Source of the DNA: Polyangiaceae bacterium
GTDB taxonomy: Bacteria > Myxococcota_A > Polyangia > Polyangiales > Polyangiaceae
DNA: 64,000 nucleotides
Assembly (NCBI GenBank): GCA_016719945.1
Contig: JADJYE010000014.1
Span: 1-64,000 of the forward strand
Direction of reading: 5' to 3'
Shown here: positions 43,760 to 52,016 of the stretch, piece by piece
Layout: each line of letters starts with the position of its first letter
How positions within the stretch are numbered: position 1 is the first letter of the stretch
Notes under the pieces: generated by a model
The model's database searches: none
Seen by the model: the letters and a program-made list of their open reading frames with translations, nothing else
Told to the model about the DNA's origin: nothing
Translations under genes and position numbers: made by a program

Positions 43760-45085
43760 ATGCACCTCGGGATCATCGGGACTGGGTATGTCGGCCTCGT
43801 CGCCGGCGCGGGCTTCTCGGATTTCGGCAACGACGTGGTGTGCGCTGACGTCGACGCGGGCAAGATCGAGCGGCTCAACAGGGGCGAGGTCCCCATCTAC
43901 GAGCCGGGCCTCGACGACCTCATCACCCGCAACGAGAAGGCGGGCCGGCTCAAGTTCACGACGGACATCGAGGAGACGATCCGGCAAGCCGACGTGGTGT
44001 TCTGCGCCGTGGGCACGCCGCCCGCCGCGGACGGCTCCGCGGATTTGTCGGCGGTCTACGAGGTCGCGAAGACGTTCGGTCGCGTCATCGATCGCTACAA
44101 GGTGTTCGTCGACAAGAGCACCGTGCCCGTCGGCACCGCCGACAAGGTCCGGGAGATCGTGTCCGGGCTCACGAAGGTGCCGTTCGCGGTCGCGTCGAAC
44201 CCCGAGTTCTTGAAGGAGGGCGCCGCCATCAGCGACTTCATGAAGCCGGATCGCGTCGTCATCGGCTCGGACGACGAGCGCGCCCGCGAGATGTTGAAGC
44301 AGCTCTACGCCCCGTTCGTCCGCACCGCCGACCGCATCCACGTGATGGACCCGCGCTCGGCCGAGCTCACGAAATACGCCGCCAACGCGATGCTCGCGAC
44401 GCGCATCTCGTTCATGAACGACCTGGCCGTGCTCGCCGAGAAGATCGGCGCCGACATCGAGAGCGTCCGCAGGGGTGTCGGCACCGACACACGCATCGGG
44501 CCCAAGTTCCTGTTCGCAGGCCCCGGCTATGGAGGCTCCTGCTTCCCGAAGGATCTGTCGGCGCTCGTGTTCCTGGCCGACCAGGTCGGCCACAGCCTCG
44601 ACGTCGTGCGCGCGGCCGAGGCGGTCAACAAGCGCCAGAAGCGCGTGCTGCCCAGCAAGATCAAGGCGCATTTCGGAGAAGATCTGCGCGGCAAGGTGGT
44701 CGGCGTGTGGGGCCTCGCCTTCAAGCCCGAGACGGACGACATCCGCGAGTCCCCTGCCCTGGTCCTGATCGACGAGCTGCTCGCCGCTGGCGCGACCGTC
44801 AAGGCGCACGATCCCGAGGCGATGCCGAACATCCGCGCGATCTACGGCGACAAGGTCACCCTGACGGACGGGCCCTATGACGCCGCAGACGGCGCGGACG
44901 CGCTCGCGCTCGTCACCGAGTGGCACGCCTTCCGTGCGCCCGACTTCGCCCGCCTCAAGCGCATCATGCGGACCGCCGCGCTGTTCGACGGCCGCAACAT
45001 GTGGCCGAAGGAGGAGCTCGCCCGCCTCGGCTTCACGTACCAGGGCATCGGCCGCAGGCCGGTGGCGGCCGCGCAGAACGGCTGA
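43760..45085 (+). CDS. ugd: UDP-glucose 6-dehydrogenase
   Basis: UDP-glucose + 2 NAD+ to UDP-glucuronate, for exopolysaccharide or LPS precursors. The 441-residue protein has the NAD-binding motif GTGYVGLV (residues 7-14), STVPVGTADKV, SNPEFLKEGAAISDFM, catalytic Cys261 in GGSCFPKD, and WGLAFKPETDD, all family hallmarks. Length agrees with bacterial enzymes (about 440). The ATG at 43760 was chosen; the upstream frame is shadow. It sits next to a short gene of unknown function. Confidence 0.96.
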   Translation: MHLGIIGTGYVGLVAGAGFSDFGNDVVCADVDAGKIERLNRGEVPIYEPGLDDLITRNEKAGRLKFTTDIEETIRQADVVFCAVGTPPAADGSADLSAVYEVAKTFGRVIDRYKVFVDKSTVPVGTADKVREIVSGLTKVPFAVASNPEFLKEGAAISDFMKPDRVVIGSDDERAREMLKQLYAPFVRTADRIHVMDPRSAELTKYAANAMLATRISFMNDLAVLAEKIGADIESVRRGVGTDTRIGPKFLFAGPGYGGSCFPKDLSALVFLADQVGHSLDVVRAAEAVNKRQKRVLPSKIKAHFGEDLRGKVVGVWGLAFKPETDDIRESPALVLIDELLAAGATVKAHDPEAMPNIRAIYGDKVTLTDGPYDAADGADALALVTEWHAFRAPDFARLKRIMRTAALFDGRNMWPKEELARLGFTYQGIGRRPVAAAQNG

Positions 45086-45091
45086 GCGGCC

Positions 45092-45550
45092 TTGCCCAAG
45101 CTGCGAAGGATCGTCGCGTCGGGACGCGCGCTCGCGGCCATCGTGCTCGCGGTCGCGCTGGTCCGCGTGTTGATCCTGCGGGCGTTCGGCAGGGTCACGG
45201 GCCTGCGCCTGTTTCGGGAGAACTACGACCCAGACCGCTTGCCCCCGGTCGACCGCGAAGAGCGGGCGGCGATGCCGGCGTTCTCGGGCTGCTTCGCCTG
45301 CGGGCGCTGCGACGTGGGCGAGGGCGAGCGGGTCCGCGCCTCGCGCGGCGCCTACCCGGGCCTCATGCGTGTCGTGCTCGCCTCGTCGCGCAGCATGCCC
45401 GACTACGACGCGGCGGAGCGCGCACTCGCCTTCGTCCCCGACGAGGTGCTCGCGGCGAAGGAGCCCGGGTGCCCCGCCGACGTGCCGTTCCGGGCCCTCG
45501 CCCGCTTCGTCCGGTCCAAGGCGGCGATGATGCGCGCGCAACGACCCTAG
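45092..45550 (+). CDS. small single-pass membrane protein with CxxC motif
   Basis: The 152-residue protein, starting at TTG 45092, has one transmembrane segment (~residues 12-33), then FSGCFACGRCDVG with closely spaced Cys residues (CxxCxxC-like, about residues 67-73) that could bind a metal or form a redox pair, and a conserved-looking tail GAYPGLMRVVLASSRSMPDYDAAERAL. I recognise no named family. It starts seven bases after the UDP-glucose dehydrogenase gene and is probably cotranscribed. Confidence 0.7.
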   Translation: MPKLRRIVASGRALAAIVLAVALVRVLILRAFGRVTGLRLFRENYDPDRLPPVDREERAAMPAFSGCFACGRCDVGEGERVRASRGAYPGLMRVVLASSRSMPDYDAAERALAFVPDEVLAAKEPGCPADVPFRALARFVRSKAAMMRAQRP

Positions 45551-45573
45551 GGAGAAAGTCCTCGGGTCCGTCC

Positions 45574-45649
45574 GTAACAAGAGTCGACCAAGGGCCTCGT
45601 GTTACGCCAAGTGTTACGGTGTTACGGCCAAGTGTGACGCTGTTACGGT
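45574..45649 (+). promoter_or_regulatory. array of TGTTAC activator-like sites
   Basis: TGTTAC or TGTGAC occurs at 45600, 45612, 45620, 45633 and 45641, with one inverted GTAACA at 45574. The last four form two 21-base direct repeats (45608-45628 and 45629-45649), each with two sites 8 bases apart, so the sites lie on the same face of the helix. The array ends 32 bases before a sigma-54-like promoter, where enhancer-binding proteins usually act from 60-150 bases upstream. Confidence 0.6.
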
Positions 45650-45680
45650 CCAAAAATGCCGTGGTTCGGGGGGCTGACCC

Positions 45681-45696
45681 TGGCACGGCAGCTGCA
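45681..45696 (+). promoter_or_regulatory. sigma-54-like -24/-12 promoter
   Basis: TGGCAC at 45681-45686 and CTGCA at 45692-45696 match the consensus TGGCAC-N5-TTGCA with one mismatch; the GG and GC dinucleotides are 12 bases apart, as required. Predicted transcription start is near 45707, two bases before the ATG of the sigma-factor gene, so the message would be leaderless. Confidence 0.6.
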
Positions 45697-45708
45697 GTAG
45701 CGGTCGAC

Positions 45709-46353
45709 ATGTCGATCGAGACCGTCACCGTCACCGCTGCCCCCTCCTGCGTCTCTGCCGTCGCCTCCGTCGCCGACCGCGCCGAGTCGGAGCTGCTCGA
45801 GGGGCTGATGCGGGGCAGCGACAAGGCGTGGCGCGAGTTCCACCTGCGCTACGACCGCCTGATCTACCGCTGCATCACGAAGGTGACCGGTCGCTTCTCG
45901 GCCGTCGTCAGCCAAGACGACATCCGCGAGATCTACGCGACGCTGATCGTGCAGCTGCTCTCGAACGACATGCACAAGCTCCGCACGTTCGACGCCGCCC
46001 GCGGCAACCGGTTCAGCTCGTGGCTCGGCCTGCTCGCCATCAACGCGGCGTACGACTACCTCCGCGGCATCCGTCGCGAGCCGAACCGCGCCCCGCTCGC
46101 CGAGGCGGAGGACCTGCGCTGCGACCAGCCGACTCCGCACGAGCTGTGCGAGCGCCGGCAGCGCGCCGAGCGTGTCGTCTCCGCGCTCAAGCACTTTTCG
46201 GACAAGGACAAGCAGTTCGTGGAGCTCTACTTCGGCGAGGGCATGGAGCCCGAGCAGATCGCCGAGGTCATGAACATCAGCGTCAAGACGGTGTACTCCA
46301 AGAAGCACAAGATCCAGAGCCGCCTCGAGTCGCTGCTCTCGAACGCGGCCTGA
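45709..46353 (+). CDS. RNA polymerase sigma factor, ECF-like
   Basis: The 214-residue protein has region 2 (about 35-105: WREFHLRYDRLIYRCI ... FSSWLGLLAINAAYDYLRGIRRE) and region 4 (about 150-205: FVELYFGEGMEPEQIAEVMNISVKTVYSKKHKIQSRL), typical of small ECF-type sigma factors. Region 3 and the large region 1 are absent. No anti-sigma gene sits next to it. It would redirect RNA polymerase to a specific regulon. The start is the ATG at 45709 after the sigma-54-like promoter; the frame stays open upstream with no usual start. Sigma-54 control of an ECF sigma gene would form a cascade. Confidence 0.9.
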   Translation: MSIETVTVTAAPSCVSAVASVADRAESELLEGLMRGSDKAWREFHLRYDRLIYRCITKVTGRFSAVVSQDDIREIYATLIVQLLSNDMHKLRTFDAARGNRFSSWLGLLAINAAYDYLRGIRREPNRAPLAEAEDLRCDQPTPHELCERRQRAERVVSALKHFSDKDKQFVELYFGEGMEPEQIAEVMNISVKTVYSKKHKIQSRLESLLSNAA

Positions 46354-46383
46354 TCCTGCCCCGAGCTGTGGTAATCAAGGGCC

Positions 46384-47247
46384 ATGCGGCGAGCATGGCC
46401 CTTGTTGTCTTTTGTCGCGGCGACCGCGGCTCTCGGCTGTGAGATCACGTCCGACGGCAGCACCGGCGACCCGCCCACCGAGCCCACCCCTGGCGAGCTG
46501 GGCGACGGGGCGCGGCTGCGCGACATCATCAAGCCGGCCGAGTGGTTCGACCCGGGCAACCAGGAGAGCGTCGACTGCGCGATCCCGCTCGATCAGCACG
46601 TCGAGGTCACGGGCCAGGTGATCGTCGCGATCGATCGCTTCGACGAGACCAGCGAGGGCGCCGTGGGCAACATCTACATCCAGGACCTGTACGGCGACGA
46701 CGAGGAGCCGCTGCCGTTCTCGGGCGTGACGGTGTTCGACCCCGCGTTCACCCCGCCGGACCTGCGCCTGTTCGAGGGTGACGTGGTCGACACGGTCGGC
46801 AACTTCATGGAGTTCCCCGGCCCCACGTCGGGCCCGTTCAACTTCTGCGCGTCGCTGCCCGAGATCGGCGGCACGATGACGTTCCGCTTCGATCACGGCC
46901 CTGCGCAGCCGATCACGGTCGTCAATGAGAACGGCGGCCCGACGCGCTTCTCCAACGTGCTCGGGTACGAGAACGCCAGGCAGTGGCTGGGGATGTTGGT
47001 CCGCATCGAGGGCGTGGCGATCTCGGGGCCCCCCGACAAGGATCCGTCCGGCCGCTACACGGCCACCATCAACATGGGCAGCGTCGCCTTCGAGGACTCG
47101 ATCGCCATCTCCAACGAGCTGTTCGACCTCGAGAACGAGGGACCCGAGCTCGCCGATGGCACGACCTTCTCGGCGGTCACCGGCGTCATCACGTTCTTCT
47201 ACGGGTTCAAGCTTGCGCCGCGCTCGATCGACGACTTCGAGATGTGA
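46384..47247 (+). CDS. secreted lipoprotein, hypothetical
   Basis: The 287-residue protein has a signal peptide ending in AALGC (lipobox, Cys19), then a Thr/Pro/Gly linker and a mainly beta domain. It contains the segment QVIVAIDRFDETSEGAVGNIYIQDLYG, similar to OB-fold-like modules of secreted proteins. No recognised enzymatic motif. The following gene on the same strand also encodes a lipoprotein. Confidence 0.75.
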   Translation: MRRAWPLLSFVAATAALGCEITSDGSTGDPPTEPTPGELGDGARLRDIIKPAEWFDPGNQESVDCAIPLDQHVEVTGQVIVAIDRFDETSEGAVGNIYIQDLYGDDEEPLPFSGVTVFDPAFTPPDLRLFEGDVVDTVGNFMEFPGPTSGPFNFCASLPEIGGTMTFRFDHGPAQPITVVNENGGPTRFSNVLGYENARQWLGMLVRIEGVAISGPPDKDPSGRYTATINMGSVAFEDSIAISNELFDLENEGPELADGTTFSAVTGVITFFYGFKLAPRSIDDFEM

Positions 47248-47341
47248 GCACCTACGTCTCCGCGAAGACCCCGCCTCGCTGCACCATCGCGTCGCGCGAG
47301 CGGGGAGCCGCGTAAGACCCCCAGCTCACCCCACCCAGAGC

Positions 47342-49738
47342 CCGAAGCGCCTCGGCGCAGCGCTGATCGCGCTGGCCCTCGCGCTGTCGTGCACCAACGG
47401 CGCGGAGGTCCGCCCTCTCTCTCCCCGCGCTGGGCTCGGCGCGGGCGCCGCCGGCACGACGCGGCTCGAGCTGCGCTCGCTGCCCGAGAGGCCGGTCCTC
47501 GCGGCGCTCGTGCGCGAGGGCGACCCCACCGCCGCGCTCGCGCTGACCCTCGCCATGCACGCGGACGTGGCTGCTCTCGCTGCGCTCGGCGAGCTGCTCG
47601 TCTCGGATCTCGAGGCCGCCGGGGCGCGCTCGACCCTGCGGGTCGATCGATCGTCGCTCACCCTGGTGGTCGCCGCCGACGCGAAGAGCGGGGCGGCGCT
47701 CTTCGCTGCGATCCTCGGCCGGCTCTCCAGGCCGCTGCCGACCACGGCCCCGAGCGCGAAGGTCCGCGGCCGGGTCGCAGACCGCCTGGCAGCGATCCCG
47801 GTCGAAGGTGCAGCGGCCGAGGTGCGGCTCCGCGGGTGCCTCGGCCAGGCGGGCGCCGCCGCCCCCCTCGCCCTCGACCTCGCCTCCGCCGCGGGCATGC
47901 AGCGTGTCGAGGCCGCGCGGCGCGCGGCCTTCACGCGCGAGCGCGCCGCGTTCGCCGTCGTCGGGCCCGAAGCGGTCGCCTCGGCGATCGAGGGGGCGCT
48001 CGAGCGCGGCGAGCCGTGGGCCTCCTCGCCTGCACCCACCCGCGGCGCGGAGCCGCCGGTCGCGGCCGCCTCGCAAACGCCGCGCGTAGGCTCGGGCGGC
48101 GCACGGCTCCACGTCGCGGTTCGAGCGGCGGACCCGCTCGCGGCGATCGCGGCGGCCGAGCGCCTCGGGCGGAGCCCGAGCGCGCTCGGCGCTCGCGCCG
48201 GACACCTCGGCTTCCGGGTGGCTCGCGCCGCCGGGGTCGCAGACCCCGGCGGCGGCGGCTGCCTGGCGCTGACCCTCGAGCGCGGGGCGGCGAGCGCGGC
48301 GAGCGCGAAGCTCGGGGAAGAGGCGGCGGTCGCCCTCGGCCTCACGATCCGTGAGGCCGAGCACGAGCTCGAGCGCGGCCCCGAGGCGCTCGACGTCGCG
48401 GCGCGCATCGCGAAGACCGCGAGCCCGCTCGAGGCCGCTGGGTTGGCGTCGTTCTGGGCGCTGTCTCACCCCGACACGTCGAGCAAGAGCGGCGCGCTCG
48501 AGGCCGCTTGGCTCGAGCTGCCCCTCGACCTGCCCGAGGCCGCGCGGGCGGACGCCTCCTCGCGCCTCGAGCGCGCTGCGAGCCAGCCTGCGCCGCTCCC
48601 GAACGTCGCCGTGGAGGCAAGGCTCGAGGCTGGACAGGCGGAGGCGTGGGTCGTCGTGGCGAACCCGTGCGCGGCAGGCGAGGAGGCGGCGCACCGCTGG
48701 GGCACCTCGTCGTTGGCGGCGCTCGCCGCGACGCCGAGGGCCGTCGCGGCGAGCTACGCCCACGACGCCGCGGCCCGCGTCGACGTCGAGCCCCTCACCT
48801 CCGGCGCGGGCACCGGGTTCATCGCGCACGCGGCGCCGCGTCCGGGCGAGCCCGCCGCGGCGCTGGCCGAGCGCGTCGCGCGCGCCGCGGCGTCGGGGTT
48901 CTTCGTCGAGCCCGCCAGCGCCGACGAGCTGCTCCAGGCCCACGAGGTCGCGCTGAATCAGGTCGCGTCGCGGTGGACGCGCAAGGCGCCGGGGCTCGAG
49001 GCGCTCGGCGACGCCCTCGACCACCCCGCGCTCCTCGAGCCCTTTGGCCCGCCGACCCGCATGGCGAGGTTCGAATCTCCGGAGCTGGCACGTCGACTCG
49101 TCGCCCTGTCGGATGGGCCCATCTTCGTCGGTCAGATCGCGCTCGAGGACGAGGCGAAGGAGCGCGCCGCGGTCGCGCGCGAGATCTCCCGCTGGCTCAC
49201 CCCATCGTCGCGAGCGTGCGAGTCGCTCCCCAAGCTCAAGGCAGGCCGCGTCGCGGTGACCGAGAGCCGCAAGGGTCCCACGTTCTTGCACGTGCTCGTC
49301 CCGCTCCCAGCCGGCGGCGGGTCGCTGGCGCGCGCCCGAGTCGCGGCCAAGATCCTCGGCGAGCCAGACGGCCTGCTGCAGACGATCGGGGGGCCGACGC
49401 TCAAGACCTTCGCGCGCGCACAGGGGTCGGCTCGCTGGGTCGGGCTGCTCGTCACCCTCGCCGGGCCTGCGGAGACCGTCGAGGCGGCAGAGGGGGCGGT
49501 GCTCGACTTGGTGCGGCGCCTGGGGCGGGGTGAGGTCCCCGACGCCGAGCTCGTCCGCGCGCTCGAGGCCGCCCGCGCCGAGGACCTCGAGCGGCGCAGC
49601 GACCCCCGCGCCCGCGTCGCTGCGCTGCTCGAGGGTGCGGCCTCGCTGGACGCGATCAAGGCCAGCGACGTGCGCGCTTACCTGATGAAGGAGCTGTCCG
49701 CCGACGCGGCGGCGCTCGTCCTCGCCAAGCCCGAGTAG
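47342..49738 (+). CDS. M16-like (non-catalytic) lipoprotein; start unresolved
   Basis: The frame reads through a Lys/Arg n-region and hydrophobic core to a lipobox SC (Cys at 47390-47392), but no ATG, GTG or TTG precedes it in this frame after 47247. The start is set at 47342 as a placeholder; a rare codon such as CTG at 47363 or a nearby base error are the options. The ~780-residue secreted part is Ala/Glu/Leu-rich; two halves resemble insulinase (M16) repeats (e.g. the end SARWVGLLVTLAGPAETVEAAEGAVLDLVRRL...YLMKELSADAAALVLAKP), but the zinc motif HxxEH is absent. Probable role is structural, as in inactive M16 partners. Confidence 0.65.
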   Translation, partial: PKRLGAALIALALALSCTNGAEVRPLSPRAGLGAGAAGTTRLELRSLPERPVLAALVREGDPTAALALTLAMHADVAALAALGELLVSDLEAAGARSTLRVDRSSLTLVVAADAKSGAALFAAILGRLSRPLPTTAPSAKVRGRVADRLAAIPVEGAAAEVRLRGCLGQAGAAAPLALDLASAAGMQRVEAARRAAFTRERAAFAVVGPEAVASAIEGALERGEPWASSPAPTRGAEPPVAAASQTPRVGSGGARLHVAVRAADPLAAIAAAERLGRSPSALGARAGHLGFRVARAAGVADPGGGGCLALTLERGAASAASAKLGEEAAVALGLTIREAEHELERGPEALDVAARIAKTASPLEAAGLASFWALSHPDTSSKSGALEAAWLELPLDLPEAARADASSRLERAASQPAPLPNVAVEARLEAGQAEAWVVVANPCAAGEEAAHRWGTSSLAALAATPRAVAASYAHDAAARVDVEPLTSGAGTGFIAHAAPRPGEPAAALAERVARAAASGFFVEPASADELLQAHEVALNQVASRWTRKAPGLEALGDALDHPALLEPFGPPTRMARFESPELARRLVALSDGPIFVGQIALEDEAKERAAVAREISRWLTPSSRACESLPKLKAGRVAVTESRKGPTFLHVLVPLPAGGGSLARARVAAKILGEPDGLLQTIGGPTLKTFARAQGSARWVGLLVTLAGPAETVEAAEGAVLDLVRRLGRGEVPDAELVRALEAARAEDLERRSDPRARVAALLEGAASLDAIKASDVRAYLMKELSADAAALVLAKPE

Positions 49739-49747
49739 GACTGGCGC

Positions 49748-50851
49748 TCAGCCCTCGTAGAGCGCGACGTACTCGCGCATCATGCGGTCGACCGAGTAGC
49801 GCTCCTCGGCCACCGCGCGGGCTCGCCTCCCCATCGTCAGGACGAGGCTGGGATCAGCGCGCAGCCGCGCCATCGCCGCGCGCAGCGCGGCCTCGTCGCC
49901 CTTCGGTACGAGCAGGCCCGTCTCCCCCTCGTCGACCACCTGCGGGACACCGCCGACCGCGGTGCACACCAGCGGCAGCGACGTCCCCATCGCCTCGGCG
50001 AGGCTCAGCGGGAGGCCCTCCGAGTCGCTGGAGAGCACGAACACGTCGAACGCGGCGAGGTGCTCCGGGACGCGCGGGGTCTCGCCGGCGAAATGCGTCC
50101 ACGACGCCACGTTCAGCTCCGACGCGAGCGCGCGCGTGCGCTCGGCCTCTGCGCCGTGGCCCACGACCACGAGGCGGGTGGCATCCGCCAGGAGCGGCGC
50201 CGCCGCGCGCACCAGCAGGGCGTGGTTCTTGACCGCGGCCATGCGCCCGACCGTCCCGAACACGAACGCGTCCTTCGGGATCCCGAGGGCCTTGCGAGTG
50301 GCCTCGCGCGCCCGCGCGTCGGCCTTGAAGCGGGACAGATCGGTGCCGTTCTGGATGACGCTGAGCTTCCAGGGGAACACCTCGCGAAGCTCGCGCGAGA
50401 ACGCCGCGGTGGCCGGGCTCACGGCCACGAAGCGGTGCGTCGCGGCAGCGCCGACGCGCCGGAGCATCACGCGCGCGAAGCTGTCCGGGTGTGGGCCGTG
50501 CTTGGTGTGGATGACGCGGGCGCCGGACAGCCGCGCGGGCACGGCCGCGTAGGTGAGCGGAGGCGGGTTGTGCGTGTGGATGACGCGGAAGCCCTCGCGC
50601 ATGAACGTCGCGAGCAGGCGCGCGCTGAGCGTCTTGTCGTACCCGCCAGGACGCTTTGGCACGCGGATGATGCGCGCCCCTGCGGCCTCGAACTCGGGCC
50701 CGAGCGCCCCCGACGGCGGCTCCTCGAGCGAGACCACCGTCAGCGCGTGTCCCAGGGCGACGAGCCGCTCCACGCACAGCAGCGCGACGCGCTCGGCCCC
50801 GCCCGTGTGCAGGCTCGACAGGACGTGCGCGATCTTCAGCGGCTGGCTCAC
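49748..50851 (-). CDS. glycosyltransferase, GT4 family
   Basis: From the GTG at 50851 the protein has 367 residues. The N-terminal domain begins KIAHVLSSLHTGGAERV, the usual GT4 donor-side start; the C-terminal domain has VGRMAAVKNH and the EX7E nucleotide-sugar motif region SSDSEGLPLSLAEAMGTSLPLVCTAVGGVPQVV. It would add a hexose in a glycolipid or polysaccharide pathway. The 5' end overlaps the stop of a small zinc-ribbon gene by four bases (GTGA), so the two are translated together. Confidence 0.9.
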   Translation of the reverse strand: MSQPLKIAHVLSSLHTGGAERVALLCVERLVALGHALTVVSLEEPPSGALGPEFEAAGARIIRVPKRPGGYDKTLSARLLATFMREGFRVIHTHNPPPLTYAAVPARLSGARVIHTKHGPHPDSFARVMLRRVGAAATHRFVAVSPATAAFSRELREVFPWKLSVIQNGTDLSRFKADARAREATRKALGIPKDAFVFGTVGRMAAVKNHALLVRAAAPLLADATRLVVVGHGAEAERTRALASELNVASWTHFAGETPRVPEHLAAFDVFVLSSDSEGLPLSLAEAMGTSLPLVCTAVGGVPQVVDEGETGLLVPKGDEAALRAAMARLRADPSLVLTMGRRARAVAEERYSVDRMMREYVALYEG

Positions 50852-51090
50852 TTGCGCCCGTAGCCGCCCATCTTGCGCGCGGCGCCCACCACGACGTCGC
50901 AGTCGATGCAGCGGACCGCCCCGTCCTCCTGCTCCTCGAGGCTGCCGAGCGCCCCGCAGTCGGGGCACTTGTTGGTGAGCCCCTTCTTGCCTTCCTCGGC
51001 GAGCTGGCGCTGCGCCTCCTCCGCGAGGGCCTCGACCTTGAGGACGTCCCCCCCCGCTCGCGCAGCCCTTCGCTCGTCGTCGGTGCTCAT
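50848..51090 (-). CDS. small zinc-ribbon protein
   Basis: An 80-residue protein from the ATG at 51090 with an N-terminal helix rich in Glu/Arg and a four-Cys zinc ribbon (NKCPDCGALG and VRCIDCDVV). It ends MGGYGRK. Its stop overlaps the start of the glycosyltransferase gene. Function unknown; such proteins often bind RNA polymerase, ribosomes or nucleic acid. Confidence 0.75.
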   Translation of the reverse strand: MSTDDERRAARAGGDVLKVEALAEEAQRQLAEEGKKGLTNKCPDCGALGSLEEQEDGAVRCIDCDVVVGAARKMGGYGRK

Positions 51091-51184
51091 GCCCGTCTCG
51101 AATAGCACGTTTGTTTTCCGCGCTCCGCGGCCCTCGACGATCCTGCGCGCGGACGACCGTGCGCTACGCTCGAGGCTGAAGACG

Positions 51185-52016
51185 ATGGGCTCCTGGCTTC
51201 GATTCGGCCCGTGGATCCTCGCGCTCGGCTGCGCAGCGCCGGCGGACGGCGCGCCACCGAAGCGACCTCGCGCCGAAGTGCCGGGAGCGAACGCCGCGCC
51301 GCGCTCCCCGGCCCCGCCCCTCGACGCTCCGGCCCTGGAGGGCTCCGCGAGCGCCGCGCCCCCTGTCGCGCCACCCGACGCGCCGCCAGCGGTCGAGTGG
51401 AAGACCGTCTCGGTCGCTGGAGACAAGCCCGTCCTCGTCGTCCCGGGCGTGGGCCGAACGCCCATCGTGTACCTGCACGGCAGGTGCGGCGATCCCACGG
51501 CGTTCAGGGCGTGGGCGCACGCTGGGTCCAAGTTCGGCACGATCGTCTCGTTCGTGGGGGGACAAACGCTGCAAGCATTCGCAGCGCAGCCACTGGGGCG
51601 ACGACGTCGGGGCGCTCGATCGGCGCGTCACCCGCGCGCTCGCCGCGGTAGAGCTGGCGCTCGGGGTCGATCTCGACGAGGAGCACCGCGTCGTGATCGG
51701 CTACTCCCAGGGCGCCCTCAAGGCCGAGGCGCTCGCGACGCGATTCCCAGCCCGCTATCCGCGCGCGGCGCTCATCGGCGGCCCGCGAGCCCCTCGCGAC
51801 GAGAGCCTGCGAAAGACCGAGAGCGTCCTGTTGATGGCGGGGGATCGCGACGCGCGCGATCACCTGCGCGAGGCCTCCCGCAAGCTCGAGAAGCGCGGCA
51901 AGAAGGCGAGGTACCTCGAGCTGCCGGGGGCGGCGCACGGAGAGTACGGCCCGAAGGCGGAGCCGACGATGGAGGCCGCGCTGGGCTGGCTCTTGTCGAC
52001 GCCAGGCCCGTTCTAG
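51185..52016 (+). pseudogene. alpha/beta-hydrolase-like lipoprotein, frameshifted
   Basis: The first frame from the ATG at 51185 has a signal peptide ending LGCA, a Pro/Ala-rich linker, and the oxyanion/HG segment IVYLHGRCGDPTAF. It breaks at a run of six G (51556-51561). The sense continuation DKRCKHSQRSHWGDDVGAL..., the nucleophile motif GYSQGA and the His segment GAAHGEYG lie in the next frame and run to 52016. Removing one G restores a ~276-residue hydrolase with Ser and His in the usual order. Likely a secreted esterase/lipase-type enzyme; substrate unknown. The stop overlaps the stop of the convergent HmuY-like gene in CTAG. Confidence 0.8.
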
